DNA from: Paracoccaceae bacterium
GTDB lineage: Bacteria > Pseudomonadota > Alphaproteobacteria > Rhodobacterales > Rhodobacteraceae
Length of the DNA: 64,000 bases
Reading direction: 5' to 3'
Assembly (NCBI GenBank): GCA_958296035.1
Contig: OY282431.1
Location: forward strand, 1,181,001-1,245,000
A program made the translations under genes and the position numbers. This document shows positions 36,042 through 45,224 of the stretch, in pieces. The number at the start of each line of letters is the position of its first letter. The stretch's first letter is position 1. The notes beneath the pieces are model-generated. The model was not told where the DNA came from, ran no database searches, and worked only from the letters and a program-made list of their open reading frames with translations.

Positions 36042-37466
36042 ATGAAAACTGAACTGCTCATTGACGGAGCCTTGCAGCCCGGTGAGGGCGCTATCGAACC
36101 GGTGATCAATCCACGCACGGGAAAGGAAATTGTATCTTTCCGACAGGCTTCCCCATCACAGGTCGATGCGGCTGTCAGCGCAGCAAGGCGTGCTTTCGGA
36201 AACTGGTCACAAACACCTCCGGCCGATCGGTCGGCGCGCCTTCTGGAAATCGCCGCCCGCATTGATGCCGAGGCGCAGAACTATGCCGACCTGGAAGCGC
36301 TCAATTGCGGCAAGCCAATTGGCTGCGTGGTCGAGGATGAAATCCCGGCCATTTCTGATACCTTCCGCTACTTTGCCGGCATTTGCCGCGCTGCGTCAGG
36401 CGCTGCAGCTGGTGAATATATGGAAGGCCACACTTCAATGATTCGTCGGGACCCGATTGGTGTGGTTGCTCAGGTCGCACCCTGGAACTATCCGCTGATG
36501 ATGATGGCCTGGAAGGTCGCGCCAGCGCTGGCCGCCGGCAACACGGTCGTCTTCAAGCCTTCTGAACAGACACCGCTGACAGCCCTGAAAGTGACCGAGA
36601 TCCTTTCCGACCTGCTGCCCTCGGGCGTAATGAACATTATTGCCGGTGTTGGAGAGAAGGTCGGCAGCCGGCTGATCAATCACCCGGGGATCGACATGAT
36701 CTCGTTGACTGGCGATGTGGCCACCGGTCGCAAGGTGCTGCAGGCTGCCTCGGCTGGCATCAAGCGAACCCATCTCGAACTTGGCGGAAAGGCACCGGTG
36801 ATTGTATTCGACGATGCCGACATTTCCGAGGTGGTCGAGGGATTGAGAGCTTTTGGATATTACAATGCCGGCCAGGACTGTACGGCCGCTTGCCGCATCT
36901 ACGCGTCACGCAAGATCTATGAGAGACTGGTTTCCGAGTTGACGGCCGAGGTTTCCAAGATCGCCTATGGACTAGCTGATGACAGTGCCAACGAAATACC
37001 GCCGCTGATTTCAGAAGCACAATTGGCACGAGTAAGCGGATTTGTTGATCGCGCCAGTTCCCTGGCCCATGCAGAGGTTACCGTCGGTGGTTCCGCTGCA
37101 GGCGGTCCCGGATACTATTTCGAACCGACGTTAATCGCTGGCCCCCGCCAGGATGACGAGGTCGTGCAGAAGGAGGTGTTCGGGCCCGTTGTTTCGGTAA
37201 CGCCCTTTGAAGATGACGAACAGGCGTTGTCGTGGGCCAACGACAGTGACTACGGCCTGGCATCTTCGGTGTGGACAAGCGACATTGGCCGCGCCATGAA
37301 AATGGCGGCAGGCCTGCGCTTCGGTTGCACATGGATAAATTGTCACTTCATGCTGGTCAACGAAATGCCACATGGTGGTTTGAAGGCTTCCGGTTACGGG
37401 AAGGATCTTTCGGTACATGGACTTGATGACTACACGGTGGTGCGCCACGTCATGTTGAAGCACTAG
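36042..37466 (+). CDS. patD: 4-aminobutanal dehydrogenase (PatD/YdcW-like)
   Basis: A 474-residue NAD-dependent aldehyde dehydrogenase, the same length as E. coli YdcW. The catalytic Cys280 lies in [13 protein letters not shown], a sequence typical of this family. Glu246 is in LELGGK and Asn149 in APWNYP. It oxidises 4-aminobutanal (1-pyrroline) from putrescine to 4-aminobutyrate, consistent with the agmatinase, aminotransferase and ydcSTUV genes before it. Other betaine-aldehyde-type substrates are possible. The ATG lies in a modest GGGAACTGAGA leader. Last gene of the polyamine cluster. Confidence 0.88.
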   Translation: MKTELLIDGALQPGEGAIEPVINPRTGKEIVSFRQASPSQVDAAVSAARRAFGNWSQTPPADRSARLLEIAARIDAEAQNYADLEALNCGKPIGCVVEDEIPAISDTFRYFAGICRAASGAAAGEYMEGHTSMIRRDPIGVVAQVAPWNYPLMMMAWKVAPALAAGNTVVFKPSEQTPLTALKVTEILSDLLPSGVMNIIAGVGEKVGSRLINHPGIDMISLTGDVATGRKVLQAASAGIKRTHLELGGKAPVIVFDDADISEVVEGLRAFGYYNAGQDCTAACRIYASRKIYERLVSELTAEVSKIAYGLADDSANEIPPLISEAQLARVSGFVDRASSLAHAEVTVGGSAAGGPGYYFEPTLIAGPRQDDEVVQKEVFGPVVSVTPFEDDEQALSWANDSDYGLASSVWTSDIGRAMKMAAGLRFGCTWINCHFMLVNEMPHGGLKASGYGKDLSVHGLDDYTVVRHVMLKH

Positions 37467-38653
37467 CCTCGACAGGACATTTGAGACCTTGCGGCTTACC
37501 GAACACAACTTGTCGGAATCAGGGAGTAAACTCCTCACGTGCCGAATTCAGTTGTGTCCTGAACATGGGCTGACTGCCCAATTGACTACTGGATTGATCC
37601 ACGGGTCGTGCAGATCGACAGAATCATGCAGCCACACTTTGGATCCTTGTCCGATGCCCGCACCCTAGACGGCTTCCTGTTTCCGAGTTTCGCGAACTTC
37701 CACTCTTACGAACCGTAGGGCGCATGCAAGGCGCCCCCGCTTGCCTGATCTTGAGCACACTCTTGCCTGGTATTTCGGCGCTTCTGTTGAATGCCAATGA
37801 GAATTATGACCTTAAAGGTTACTGTTATTGCGAGTGTCTGCTGGATTGGTCTCTCGATACGAGGAGGTTTCAAAGTGCTTTTAACTCGGCGATCACGCAG
37901 CGAGAATCGTATGGAGCACGGACGGCGATGGCCATCATGAAGCGGATGGCTGTGAGAACTGCCTCAAATCTTGCTCTGGTGCACGTGACGGCATCGGAGC
38001 AGCAGCATAAACTAGTGTGAAATCGGAAGAAAACAGTACGCTGCAAGCCCGTCCAGAGTCGGCCCTTCTTTGGAACTAGCCATTAGCTTGTTCTGCGTTG
38101 CGTAATTGAGGGAGTTGAAGGGTCAGGCCGGATTGGCCTCGCCGTAGCTGGGGCTGGACAAGCGGTAGCTACGGAAAACACCTGCCGGTGCCTGTCTCGC
38201 AGGTGCAATCAATTGACTTCAATGTGGCGATCAGCCAGTCTTCTGCTGGCTGGCCAGAATCGTCAAGGAGCCCCTGTTTCCTGCACGTCGTGTACCGATC
38301 GGACGTTTGGCCGGCCGCGCCTGCCCAGCAATGTCGAGGCCGCACGTGCAAGAGCAGACCTCCATAAATCCGTAACCCCGGAATCCGCCAGGAAACCTCA
38401 GACTCCTCATCGACTAGCGTTCAAGTCCGGTGACAGCAAGATCGGGGATCCTCCAGGCAGCAAGGAAATACTGGGAGAAATTGCGTGAAATAGCGCCTCA
38501 CCGCATTGAATCAATTGGTTGACATCAGTTGGAGGAATCGGGGATTGGCCGCATCCGGTACTCGGAGTAATCGTGATCAAGTGATTCTGGCTGCATGTAC
38601 CTGTTTGGCCGGACACGCCGGAATGACCTGATCGAACATTTGGAGTGTGAATT
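37467..38653 (+). other. Gene-poor interval ahead of the hpa operon
   Basis: About 1.2 kb. The only recognisable trace is a short amidohydrolase-like frame at 37600-37719, described separately. The other open frames have no family resemblance. The last ~20 bases carry the GGAG site of hpaF. A TTGACA hexamer at 38519-38524 lacks a matching -10. I see no HpaR-type regulator gene. Confidence 0.45.
37600..37719 (+). pseudogene. Possible amidohydrolase N-terminal remnant
   Basis: One frame reads RVVQIDRIMQP...SDARTLDGFLFPSFANFHSYEP then a TAG stop at 37717-37719. DGFLFPSFANFHS resembles the strand with the HxH metal motif of amidohydrolases (usual form GFxxPGFVNxHSH), with the second His changed to Tyr. 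Upstream and downstream the similarity is lost. This is too short to assign and may be chance. Confidence 0.3.
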
Positions 38654-39055
38654 CTGCCACATCTATCTTTTCAGTATTCTGCGAACGTCGAAAAGTGGGT
38701 TGACTTGCAAGGCCTTTGCCAAATCTTGCGAGATTCTACGGCGGCGACCGGCGTGTTTCCACTTGCAGGTATCCGTGTCCGTGCAGTGCGCTGTGACCAC
38801 TGGGAAATCGCCGATGGCAGTCTCGAGATGGGCTTCATCGACATAATCGTACGCGTTAGGGGTGGTCGGCCGCTTGTCATACGGCAGCAGGCCTGTCAGG
38901 CAATCTTTGACGATGCGAAGGAATATCTTGCCTCTGTTCTGGATCAAAAGCCTCTGGCTCTGTCTCTGGAAATGCGAGATATTGATCCTGAACTTAGTCC
39001 CAGGGCGAGTTCAATCAGAAGATTCCTGGGGAGAGTAGAAGAGCATGTCGCTTGA
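38654..39055 (+). CDS. hpaF: 5-carboxymethyl-2-hydroxymuconate delta-isomerase (CTG start)
   Basis: A 133-residue tautomerase-family enzyme isomerising 5-carboxymethyl-2-hydroxymuconate in homoprotocatechuate breakdown. TGVFPLAGIRVRAVRCDHWEIADG and LALSLEMRDIDPELSPR are family segments. The N-terminus reads (start)-PHLSFQYSANVEKW: the proline directly after the start is the catalytic base and must be terminal after Met removal. That places the start at CTG 38654, 8 bases after GGAG and 3 bases after an in-frame TGA. No ATG, GTG or TTG fits. The 3' end overlaps hpaE by 11 bases. If initiation at CTG is poor, expression is low. Confidence 0.82.
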   Translation: MPHLSFQYSANVEKWVDLQGLCQILRDSTAATGVFPLAGIRVRAVRCDHWEIADGSLEMGFIDIIVRVRGGRPLVIRQQACQAIFDDAKEYLASVLDQKPLALSLEMRDIDPELSPRASSIRRFLGRVEEHVA

Positions 39056-40559
39056 CGAAAACCTGCGGGCAGCAGCACCGATTCTCGCATCGCTGCAGGA
39101 ACATGGCGTACACCACCATATTGGTGGAAAGAAAGTGCAGTCACAGGACTGTGCCAGTTTCGAATCCCTTAGTCCGGTGGATGGCAGCACGATCTGCAAA
39201 GTGTCTGCAGGAGGGCGGGCCGAAATAGACTCCGCCTCGGCTACTGCCGGACAGGCTTTTGATAAGTGGTCTCGACTGGATGGCAGTGCACGAAAAACAA
39301 TCCTGCATCGCATTGCGGATCTGATAGTGGCCAATGCAGACCGGATTGCGCTCCTCGAGAGTTGGGACACAGGCCAACCCATACGGTTCATGTCAAAGGC
39401 TGCCGTAAGGGGAGCAGAAAACTTCCGGTTCTTTGCCGACCGAGCCCCGGGCGCTCGAGATGGTCAGTCGCTACCTTCACCAACTCTTCTGAACCTAACC
39501 ACAAGAGTTCCTATTGGACCGATCGGGGTTATCACGCCGTGGAACACCCCCTTCATGTTGTCTACCTGGAAGATCGCGCCGGCATTGGCGGCTGGATGCA
39601 CGGTTGTACACAAGCCGGCCGAGTTGGCGCCATTGAGCGCAGCTGTGCTGGTTGAGCTTTGTGAAGAGGCAGGACTTCCGCCTGGCGTGCTCAATGTAGT
39701 TCACGGTACTGGGCACCAGGCAGGAGTTGCGCTGACTGAACATTCGGATATCCGCGCCATCGCCTTTGTAGGAGAGAGTGCGACCGGCTCCGATATCATG
39801 CGCCAGGGGGCGGCAACCCTGAAACGCGTGCACTTTGAACTGGGAGGCAAGAACCCGGTCCTTGTATTCGATGATGCCGACCTGGAGCGCGCCCTAGACG
39901 CAGCTATTTTCATGATTTTTTCCCTCAATGGTGAGAGATGTACATCCTCCTCCAGACTCCTTGTGCAGGAGAGCATCTCGCAATGGTTTGTCGACAGATT
40001 GATCGAAAGAATTCGGCAGATAAGGATTGGCCATCCCCTTGATCCAGAAACCGAAGTTGGCCCGTTGATTTGCGAACAGCACGTCGACAAGGTGATGTCA
40101 TATATTGACCTCGCTCGTAAAGAGGGTGCAGAGATTTCCGTCGGTGGACAACGCAAGGCAGGCAATGGCTGCTATGTACTCCCGACCCTGCTTACCAATG
40201 CCACCCGACACATGCGTATTTCCCGGGAAGAAATCTTTGGTCCGGTTCTTACCGTCATTTCATTTTCCGACGAGGATGAAGCGTTGGCGATCGCCAACGA
40301 AGTGCGGTACGGGTTGGCCGGGTATATCTGGACGCGTGATCTCAGCCGCGCACTACGTGTGTCCGATCGCCTGCAGGCGGGAATGATCTGGGTCAATTCC
40401 GAAAATGTTCGCCATTTGCCAACCCCGTTCGGGGGAACAAAGGATAGCGGCATCGGACGGGATGGCGGCGACTGGTCGTTTGAGTTCTACATGGAACAAA
40501 AGCATATCGGGCTGGCAACCGGAAATCATGCCATTCCGAAACTCGGGAAGGTAAAATAG
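39045..40559 (+). CDS. hpaE: 5-carboxymethyl-2-hydroxymuconate semialdehyde dehydrogenase
   Basis: A 504-residue NAD-dependent aldehyde dehydrogenase. Catalytic Cys299 is in NGERCTSSSR, Glu265 in FELGGK, and Asn167 in TPWNTPF. It oxidises the semialdehyde produced by HpaD. Assignment to HpaE rests on neighbours hpaF and hpaD as well as on the PWNTPFMLSTWK and GCTVVHKPAELAP segments common in this group. The ATG lies inside the hpaF end; two bases separate its stop from the GTG of hpaD. Confidence 0.87.
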   Translation: MSLDENLRAAAPILASLQEHGVHHHIGGKKVQSQDCASFESLSPVDGSTICKVSAGGRAEIDSASATAGQAFDKWSRLDGSARKTILHRIADLIVANADRIALLESWDTGQPIRFMSKAAVRGAENFRFFADRAPGARDGQSLPSPTLLNLTTRVPIGPIGVITPWNTPFMLSTWKIAPALAAGCTVVHKPAELAPLSAAVLVELCEEAGLPPGVLNVVHGTGHQAGVALTEHSDIRAIAFVGESATGSDIMRQGAATLKRVHFELGGKNPVLVFDDADLERALDAAIFMIFSLNGERCTSSSRLLVQESISQWFVDRLIERIRQIRIGHPLDPETEVGPLICEQHVDKVMSYIDLARKEGAEISVGGQRKAGNGCYVLPTLLTNATRHMRISREEIFGPVLTVISFSDEDEALAIANEVRYGLAGYIWTRDLSRALRVSDRLQAGMIWVNSENVRHLPTPFGGTKDSGIGRDGGDWSFEFYMEQKHIGLATGNHAIPKLGKVK

Positions 40560-40561
40560 CG

Positions 40562-41545
40562 GTGCCTCCCATTGAGCCAGTACTGTACCCTCGGTTCAAT
40601 ATTCTGCGCACCAGTCATATCGAGTTGACTGTTGAAGACCTTGCTGCGTCACGTCGCTTCTATGCCGACATTCTCGGCATGGTCGTTTCGGAGGAGACAA
40701 CATGTGGTCGCCTCTATCTGCGAGCAATGGAGGAGCGGGGGCACCACAGTCTGTGCCTGCGACAGGGGACGCCGGCGAAATGTTCCGTAATTGGTTTCAA
40801 GGTGTTCGATAACCAGGATCTTGACCGCCTCGACAAGTTCTTTGTCGGTCACGGACTTTCAACAGGCTTTGCTAAACGCCCACACATGGGAAGGGTACTT
40901 CGTGTTACTGATCCCTGGGGCGTTCCCCTTGAGTTCTATGCTAGCATGGAGAGGTTGCGTCCGATACATCAGCAGTACCGCTTGTACGGTGGTGTAAAGC
41001 CACTACGCATCGATCACGTCAACCTGTTTTCCCCGGACGTTGACGCGGCAGTTGCCTTTTACAATTCCCTGGGATTCCGGCTAACCGAATATACCGAGGA
41101 TGAGGAGACAGGCCGCATGTGGGCCGCCTGGTTACAGCGTAAGGGTACCGTCCACGACATTGCATTCACAAATGGCAAGGGGCCACGTCTTCACCATCTT
41201 GCCTACTGGGTCATGTCGCCGATGAGCATCATTGACCTGCTCGACCTGATGTCGACATCGGGTTACCTGGCACATATCGAGAGAGGACCGGGAAGGCACG
41301 GCATTTCCAATGCCTTTTTTCTCTATGTGCGGGACCCGGACAATCATCGCATCGAGTTTTACTGTTCAGATTATCAGACTGTCGATCCGGATCACGAACC
41401 GATCAAATGGGACCTGCATGATCCGACTCGCCAGACCTTGTGGGGTGCTCCCGCTCCTCGCTCCTGGTTTGAGGAGGGCACAGCGTTTGAGAATGTTGAA
41501 GTTCTGAAACCGGTGGTAGCCGGAACGCCAATTGTGGCGCCGTAA
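40562..41545 (+). CDS. hpaD: 3,4-dihydroxyphenylacetate 2,3-dioxygenase (extradiol, VOC fold)
   Basis: A 327-residue extradiol dioxygenase with two VOC modules. The iron ligands are His152 (IDHVNLFSP), His211 or His212 (LHHLAYW) and Glu265 (HRIEFYCSD), at the spacing of homoprotocatechuate 2,3-dioxygenase. It opens the ring of 3,4-dihydroxyphenylacetate between C2 and C3 in the cytoplasm. The C-terminal WGAPAPRSWFEEG extension that closes the active site in this family is present. The start is GTG two bases after hpaE; no ATG alternative precedes the first conserved strand. Confidence 0.88.
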   Translation: MPPIEPVLYPRFNILRTSHIELTVEDLAASRRFYADILGMVVSEETTCGRLYLRAMEERGHHSLCLRQGTPAKCSVIGFKVFDNQDLDRLDKFFVGHGLSTGFAKRPHMGRVLRVTDPWGVPLEFYASMERLRPIHQQYRLYGGVKPLRIDHVNLFSPDVDAAVAFYNSLGFRLTEYTEDEETGRMWAAWLQRKGTVHDIAFTNGKGPRLHHLAYWVMSPMSIIDLLDLMSTSGYLAHIERGPGRHGISNAFFLYVRDPDNHRIEFYCSDYQTVDPDHEPIKWDLHDPTRQTLWGAPAPRSWFEEGTAFENVEVLKPVVAGTPIVAP

Positions 41546-41557
41546 GGAGGCTGGCCG

Positions 41558-42409
41558 ATGCGGTATGCAAGTTATTGGTACGGCGGCAAGCCAGGTTTCG
41601 GATTGGTTTCAGGCAGTGGAATAATCGATCTTTCCAGGCGCTTTCCACGATTTGCGAGCCTCAGGGAATGCCTTGAACTTGGAGTGCTCGACACCTTGGC
41701 AGCGCAATGTTCCGACTTCGAACCCGACCACGGAATCGAAGACGTTCAGTTTGATTTGCCGGTTCCCTTCCCCGAGAAGATCATATGCGTCGGAATTAAC
41801 TATCCGGCACGAAATGAGGAATACAGGGACGGGTCCTCGACACCCGGGTATCCCTCACTCTTTGTAAGGTTCCCCGGTTCACTGGCGGGTCATCGTTGCC
41901 CGATCGTGTGTCCAGAAGAGTCCGACATGCTGGACTATGAGGGAGAGTTGGCGCTGGTGATCGGCATCGGTGGCAGGCGTATCAAGGAACAGGATGCGTT
42001 GAAACATTTGGCAGGGCTGTCCCTATGCAACGACGGCACGGTCCGGGATTGGGCAAGACATGCAAAATTCAACGTGACGCAGGGCAAGAATTTTGACAAT
42101 TCGGGTTCGATGGGGCCATGGTTGGTGCGTTATCAGCGACCGGAACAACTGACCGACATTCAGCTCACTACACGGATCAATGGCGAGGTCAGACAGCAAG
42201 ACAGAACGGGGCGAATGCTGTTTTCGCCATCTCGCCTGATCGCCTATATTTCTGCGTTTACAACGCTGAAGCCTGGCGATGTGATCGTCACGGGAACCCC
42301 GGTTGGTTCAGGTGTCAGATTGACCCCGCCGAAATTCTTGCAACCGGGTGATGTCGTCGAGGTGAGTGCCACCGGCATCGGTCGTCTCGAAAACACGGTT
42401 GTCACATGA
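41558..42409 (+). CDS. hpaG: Fumarylacetoacetate hydrolase family protein (HpaG-like isomerase/decarboxylase)
   Basis: A 283-residue FAH-fold enzyme. IICVGINYPARNEEY, the metal-binding DYEGELALVIG and NDGTVRDWARH are visible. In this operon it should carry out the 5-oxopent-3-ene-1,2,5-tricarboxylate decarboxylase and/or 2-hydroxyhepta-2,4-dienedioate isomerase step. It is a single FAH module, whereas enteric HpaG is a fused double one. The ATG has a perfect AAGGAGG 8 bases upstream. The 3' end overlaps hpaH by ATGA. A generic acylpyruvase is the alternative. Confidence 0.82.
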   Translation: MRYASYWYGGKPGFGLVSGSGIIDLSRRFPRFASLRECLELGVLDTLAAQCSDFEPDHGIEDVQFDLPVPFPEKIICVGINYPARNEEYRDGSSTPGYPSLFVRFPGSLAGHRCPIVCPEESDMLDYEGELALVIGIGGRRIKEQDALKHLAGLSLCNDGTVRDWARHAKFNVTQGKNFDNSGSMGPWLVRYQRPEQLTDIQLTTRINGEVRQQDRTGRMLFSPSRLIAYISAFTTLKPGDVIVTGTPVGSGVRLTPPKFLQPGDVVEVSATGIGRLENTVVT

Positions 42410-43224
42410 CGAGGGCACTGACAGATAGCGAGGTCGCTACCGTTGCCGCTCGCCTCTACCAAGCCGAGAAATCCGGCATTCAGACCAGTCTGCCGTCACT
42501 GGATTTTCCTGGCATGACAATGGACGATGCCTACCGCATTCAAAACGAATTGATAAGGTACAAGGTTGCCGCTGGGGAAAGGCCCGTTGGACACAAGATC
42601 GGGTTGACTTCACGGGCCATGCAACGTGCCCTTGGTATCGATATTCCCGATAGCGGCGTTCTGTTCGATACCATGTTGGTGAACAACGGGAGTACTGTGG
42701 AGCGAGGCCGTTATATCGAGCCCCGCGTAGAAGCCGAGATTGTGTTCGTCATGGGGCACGAACTGGCCGCCGGGAATCTCACACGCCAGGATGTCGTGAA
42801 GGCGACCAGTTACGTTTCGCCAGCCCTGGAAGTCGTTGACACCCGCGTGTTTCGCAAGGATCCTGCGACAGGAACTGCCCGCAATGTCCTGGATACGATC
42901 GCTGACAATGCTGCCAATGCCGGCCTTGTGATTGGGCCCTCTCGACACGCAGCGGACAGTGTGGATTTGAGATGGATTGGATCAATTGTCCGTCGGGATC
43001 GAATTGTCGAGGAAACCGGACTGGGCGCCGGAGTTCTCAATGATCCATTTACCTCGGTAATCTGGCTAGCCCGCCGCCTGGCAAGATTTGGGCAACCTAT
43101 CCAGCCCGGAGACATCGTTCTTTCGGGAAGCTTTGTCCGCCCCGTGGAAGCGCCCCCGGGAAGCAGCTTCGAAGCCGACTTCGGTGCGTTCGGCAAGGTG
43201 GAGGTGGCGTTTGAACGAGGATGA
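42406..43224 (+). CDS. hpaH: 2-oxo-hept-4-ene-1,7-dioate hydratase
   Basis: A 272-residue hydratase of the MhpD/HpaH family. GHKIGLTSRAMQRALGI, IPDSGVLFDTMLV and RVEAEIVFVMG are conserved. It adds water to the 2-oxohept-4-enedioate made by the preceding enzymes. The ATG overlaps the hpaG stop. The aldolase HpaI and the monooxygenase HpaBC that would complete and feed the pathway are not in the window. Ends 7 bases from the convergent phosphatase gene. Confidence 0.88.
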   Translation: MTRALTDSEVATVAARLYQAEKSGIQTSLPSLDFPGMTMDDAYRIQNELIRYKVAAGERPVGHKIGLTSRAMQRALGIDIPDSGVLFDTMLVNNGSTVERGRYIEPRVEAEIVFVMGHELAAGNLTRQDVVKATSYVSPALEVVDTRVFRKDPATGTARNVLDTIADNAANAGLVIGPSRHAADSVDLRWIGSIVRRDRIVEETGLGAGVLNDPFTSVIWLARRLARFGQPIQPGDIVLSGSFVRPVEAPPGSSFEADFGAFGKVEVAFERG

Positions 43225-43231
43225 GGTTGCG

Positions 43232-44071
43232 TCAGGCTGTTTGCCGACTCATGGTCATTGGACCGGTGGCGGGATTGAACACCCTGTTCGACAAATCGCA
43301 AAGCACCTTGGCAATACCCGGTGCCGCAGCAAGAACCGGACCACCTCGAGATAACATCCGTGCCAGGTTCAGATCGATTGTGCATCCCCCGGCTTCGTCG
43401 ATGATTAGCAAGGACGCAAGACAGTCCCAGGCGTTCAGGTGACGCTGCGCGTAGCCGATGAATCGTCCGTCGGCCACGTAGGATAGCCCTAGTGCTGCTG
43501 AACCAATGCACGCAAACTTGCCCCCTTGCGCCATAAGCCTGGTGATCATTGTCGGTACAACGTTGGTTACATGACTTGACGAAGTATCCAGACCTACAAG
43601 GCCACAGGTAAAATCGCCTGAAATCGCGCACTTGATGACTTTGTCGTTCAGGGATGCACCGCAATTGCGTCGGGCGTGGAATTGCTCGCTATGGACCGCA
43701 TCATTGACGACGCCTACTACTGTCTGGTTGCGATGCACAATCGCAATCACCACGCACCACATCGGAATACCGTGTACGAAATTGGCGGTACCGTCGATGG
43801 GATCAATGACCCAGAGAAAGTCGGAATTGCTGGATTTTGATGCGCAAAACTCCTCACCGATGACACCATCCCCTGGAAAGCGTGAAGCCACTTCGCGCCG
43901 AATGAACAGTTCGACATCACGATCTGCCTCGGAAACCAGGTCTTGTGGCCCCTTGGATTCGATGCGAAGGTCTCTGTAGCGGCAAAAGTAATCCTCCGCA
44001 CGCCGACCGGCCTGTGCAGCAATGTCTCTTGCTCCGTCATATCTCTCGGCGATCTCGCTGTTTGAAGTCAC
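43232..44071 (-). CDS. Inositol monophosphatase family protein
   Basis: A 279-residue Mg-dependent phosphatase. Metal ligands lie in GEEF (Glu73/74) and DPIDGTANFVHG (Asp90, Asp93), with a late WDCLASLLIIDEAGG motif. Related enzymes dephosphorylate inositol monophosphate, 3'-phosphoadenosine 5'-phosphate or sugar phosphates. The start is GTG overlapping the amidotransferase stop (GTGA), so the two are one transcript. Why a phosphatase is tied to an amidotransferase is not evident; dephosphorylating a gamma-glutamyl product or a phosphorylated alcohol is conceivable. Confidence 0.87.
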   Translation of the reverse strand: MTSNSEIAERYDGARDIAAQAGRRAEDYFCRYRDLRIESKGPQDLVSEADRDVELFIRREVASRFPGDGVIGEEFCASKSSNSDFLWVIDPIDGTANFVHGIPMWCVVIAIVHRNQTVVGVVNDAVHSEQFHARRNCGASLNDKVIKCAISGDFTCGLVGLDTSSSHVTNVVPTMITRLMAQGGKFACIGSAALGLSYVADGRFIGYAQRHLNAWDCLASLLIIDEAGGCTIDLNLARMLSRGGPVLAAAPGIAKVLCDLSNRVFNPATGPMTMSRQTA

Positions 44072-44826
44072 GCTGCCTCTCCTGCACCGAAGGCACTGTC
44101 AAAAAATGTTGCAATCCACCCTCCAAATTCAAGACCTTGTGCCGGTTCCTTCAATTGAGCAAGAAATTCGGACTCCTGTTCGCTGGTAAGTTCATCGGAC
44201 AGATGCGCAATCAACTGTTTCATGAATTCTTCTGACATTTCAGGATGGTGTTGGGTGGTCATCACATGCGAGCCAATGACAAATGCAGAGAATGGGCAAT
44301 TGTGGCTTGTTGCGACGGGGATTGCGGTCGCCGGAAGCTGATGAATCTGTTCACTATGCGCGGTGTAAAGTCTGATTGTCTCACGATTCGATGGCCTCCA
44401 GCTTGAATCATGGCTGTAGGTCGATATGGCCACACCCAAGGACCATTTCGGGCCGGGGTTTTCTTCAACTCGTCCCCCGAGGGCCTTGGCGATGGCCTGG
44501 TGACCGAAACAACACCCAAACAAAGGAATTTTCAGCTTGTCCAGCGAAACAATCAGCTTCAGCAACCCATCTACCCATCTGTGCTCACCGTTGACCGACG
44601 CCGGGCTGCCGGTAATTACATAGCCGTCAAAGTCACCGGGTTCACCCGGAATCTCCTGTTCGGCAACATTGACAGTCTCGTACACCCAATCGGGTCGATA
44701 TTGGCCGAGCAACCGCCGGAATTTTTCGTCATCACTGGGAAACCTTGATGCGAATTCGGACTTGTCGTTACTGGTCAGAAGTATTCCAATTCGCACAAGA
44801 ATCTCGAAAGCAAGTAGTTTGTTCAT
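44068..44826 (-). CDS. Class I glutamine amidotransferase-like protein
   Basis: A 252-residue stand-alone class I amidotransferase domain. The nucleophile is Cys106 in GCCFGHQAIAKALGG and the dyad His194-Glu196 lies in TTQHHPE. GYVITGSPASVNG is typical of the GMP-synthase-like or YfeJ group. Relatives hydrolyse gamma-glutamyl bonds (PuuD-like, AtdA2/TdnT of aniline degradation). It diverges from a P450 and glutamine-synthetase-like gene 400 bases away, hence a proposed role in removing the glutamyl group. The ATG at 44826 has a weak ribosome site; a GTG ten codons inside is possible. Confidence 0.85.
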   Translation of the reverse strand: MNKLLAFEILVRIGILLTSNDKSEFASRFPSDDEKFRRLLGQYRPDWVYETVNVAEQEIPGEPGDFDGYVITGSPASVNGEHRWVDGLLKLIVSLDKLKIPLFGCCFGHQAIAKALGGRVEENPGPKWSLGVAISTYSHDSSWRPSNRETIRLYTAHSEQIHQLPATAIPVATSHNCPFSAFVIGSHVMTTQHHPEMSEEFMKQLIAHLSDELTSEQESEFLAQLKEPAQGLEFGGWIATFFDSAFGAGEAA

Positions 44827-45224
44827 ATTGTTCGCTCGTCATACTGGCACATTGGGCGCCGCGCGTAAATCAGCCTGCCGGCTTTGGCGCCTGATCCATC
44901 TCCGGGCCCAGCTGCGGCTGGCGCGATTCCACACAGAGATGGAAGTCTCCCGTAGAGCCGAGGATTCCTGCAACCGATGCGGTTTGAGAGTTCACTGGAA
45001 GGTTGCGCAATGCACTCCAGGGACAGATTATTCGAGCAGCAGTGAAGCCAAATGGCTTAGGTGGCTCAGCGAGGAAGGTCACACCGAGGCATGTTAGGCG
45101 AGGGGCTGGCATGGATGGGTGGGTCTGGATGTTCGACAATTGACTCATTGGACAGAGAATTGTGGCAAGATTTGTGAAGAGGTAATGACGATTGGGCAGA
45201 AACCGGGCAGGAAGCTGAATAAGA
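44827..45224. other. Divergent promoter interval, amidotransferase / P450
   Basis: These 398 bases separate two divergent transcripts. A TTGACT hexamer at 45140-45145 points to the P450 but its spacing to any -10 is poor. I see no clear operator dyad. One minus-strand frame in it (44870-45256) has no recognisable family. Confidence 0.4.

Noticed and set aside
45140-45145. TTGACT as -35 box of the P450 operon
   Set aside because: No acceptable -10 hexamer at 16-18 bases.
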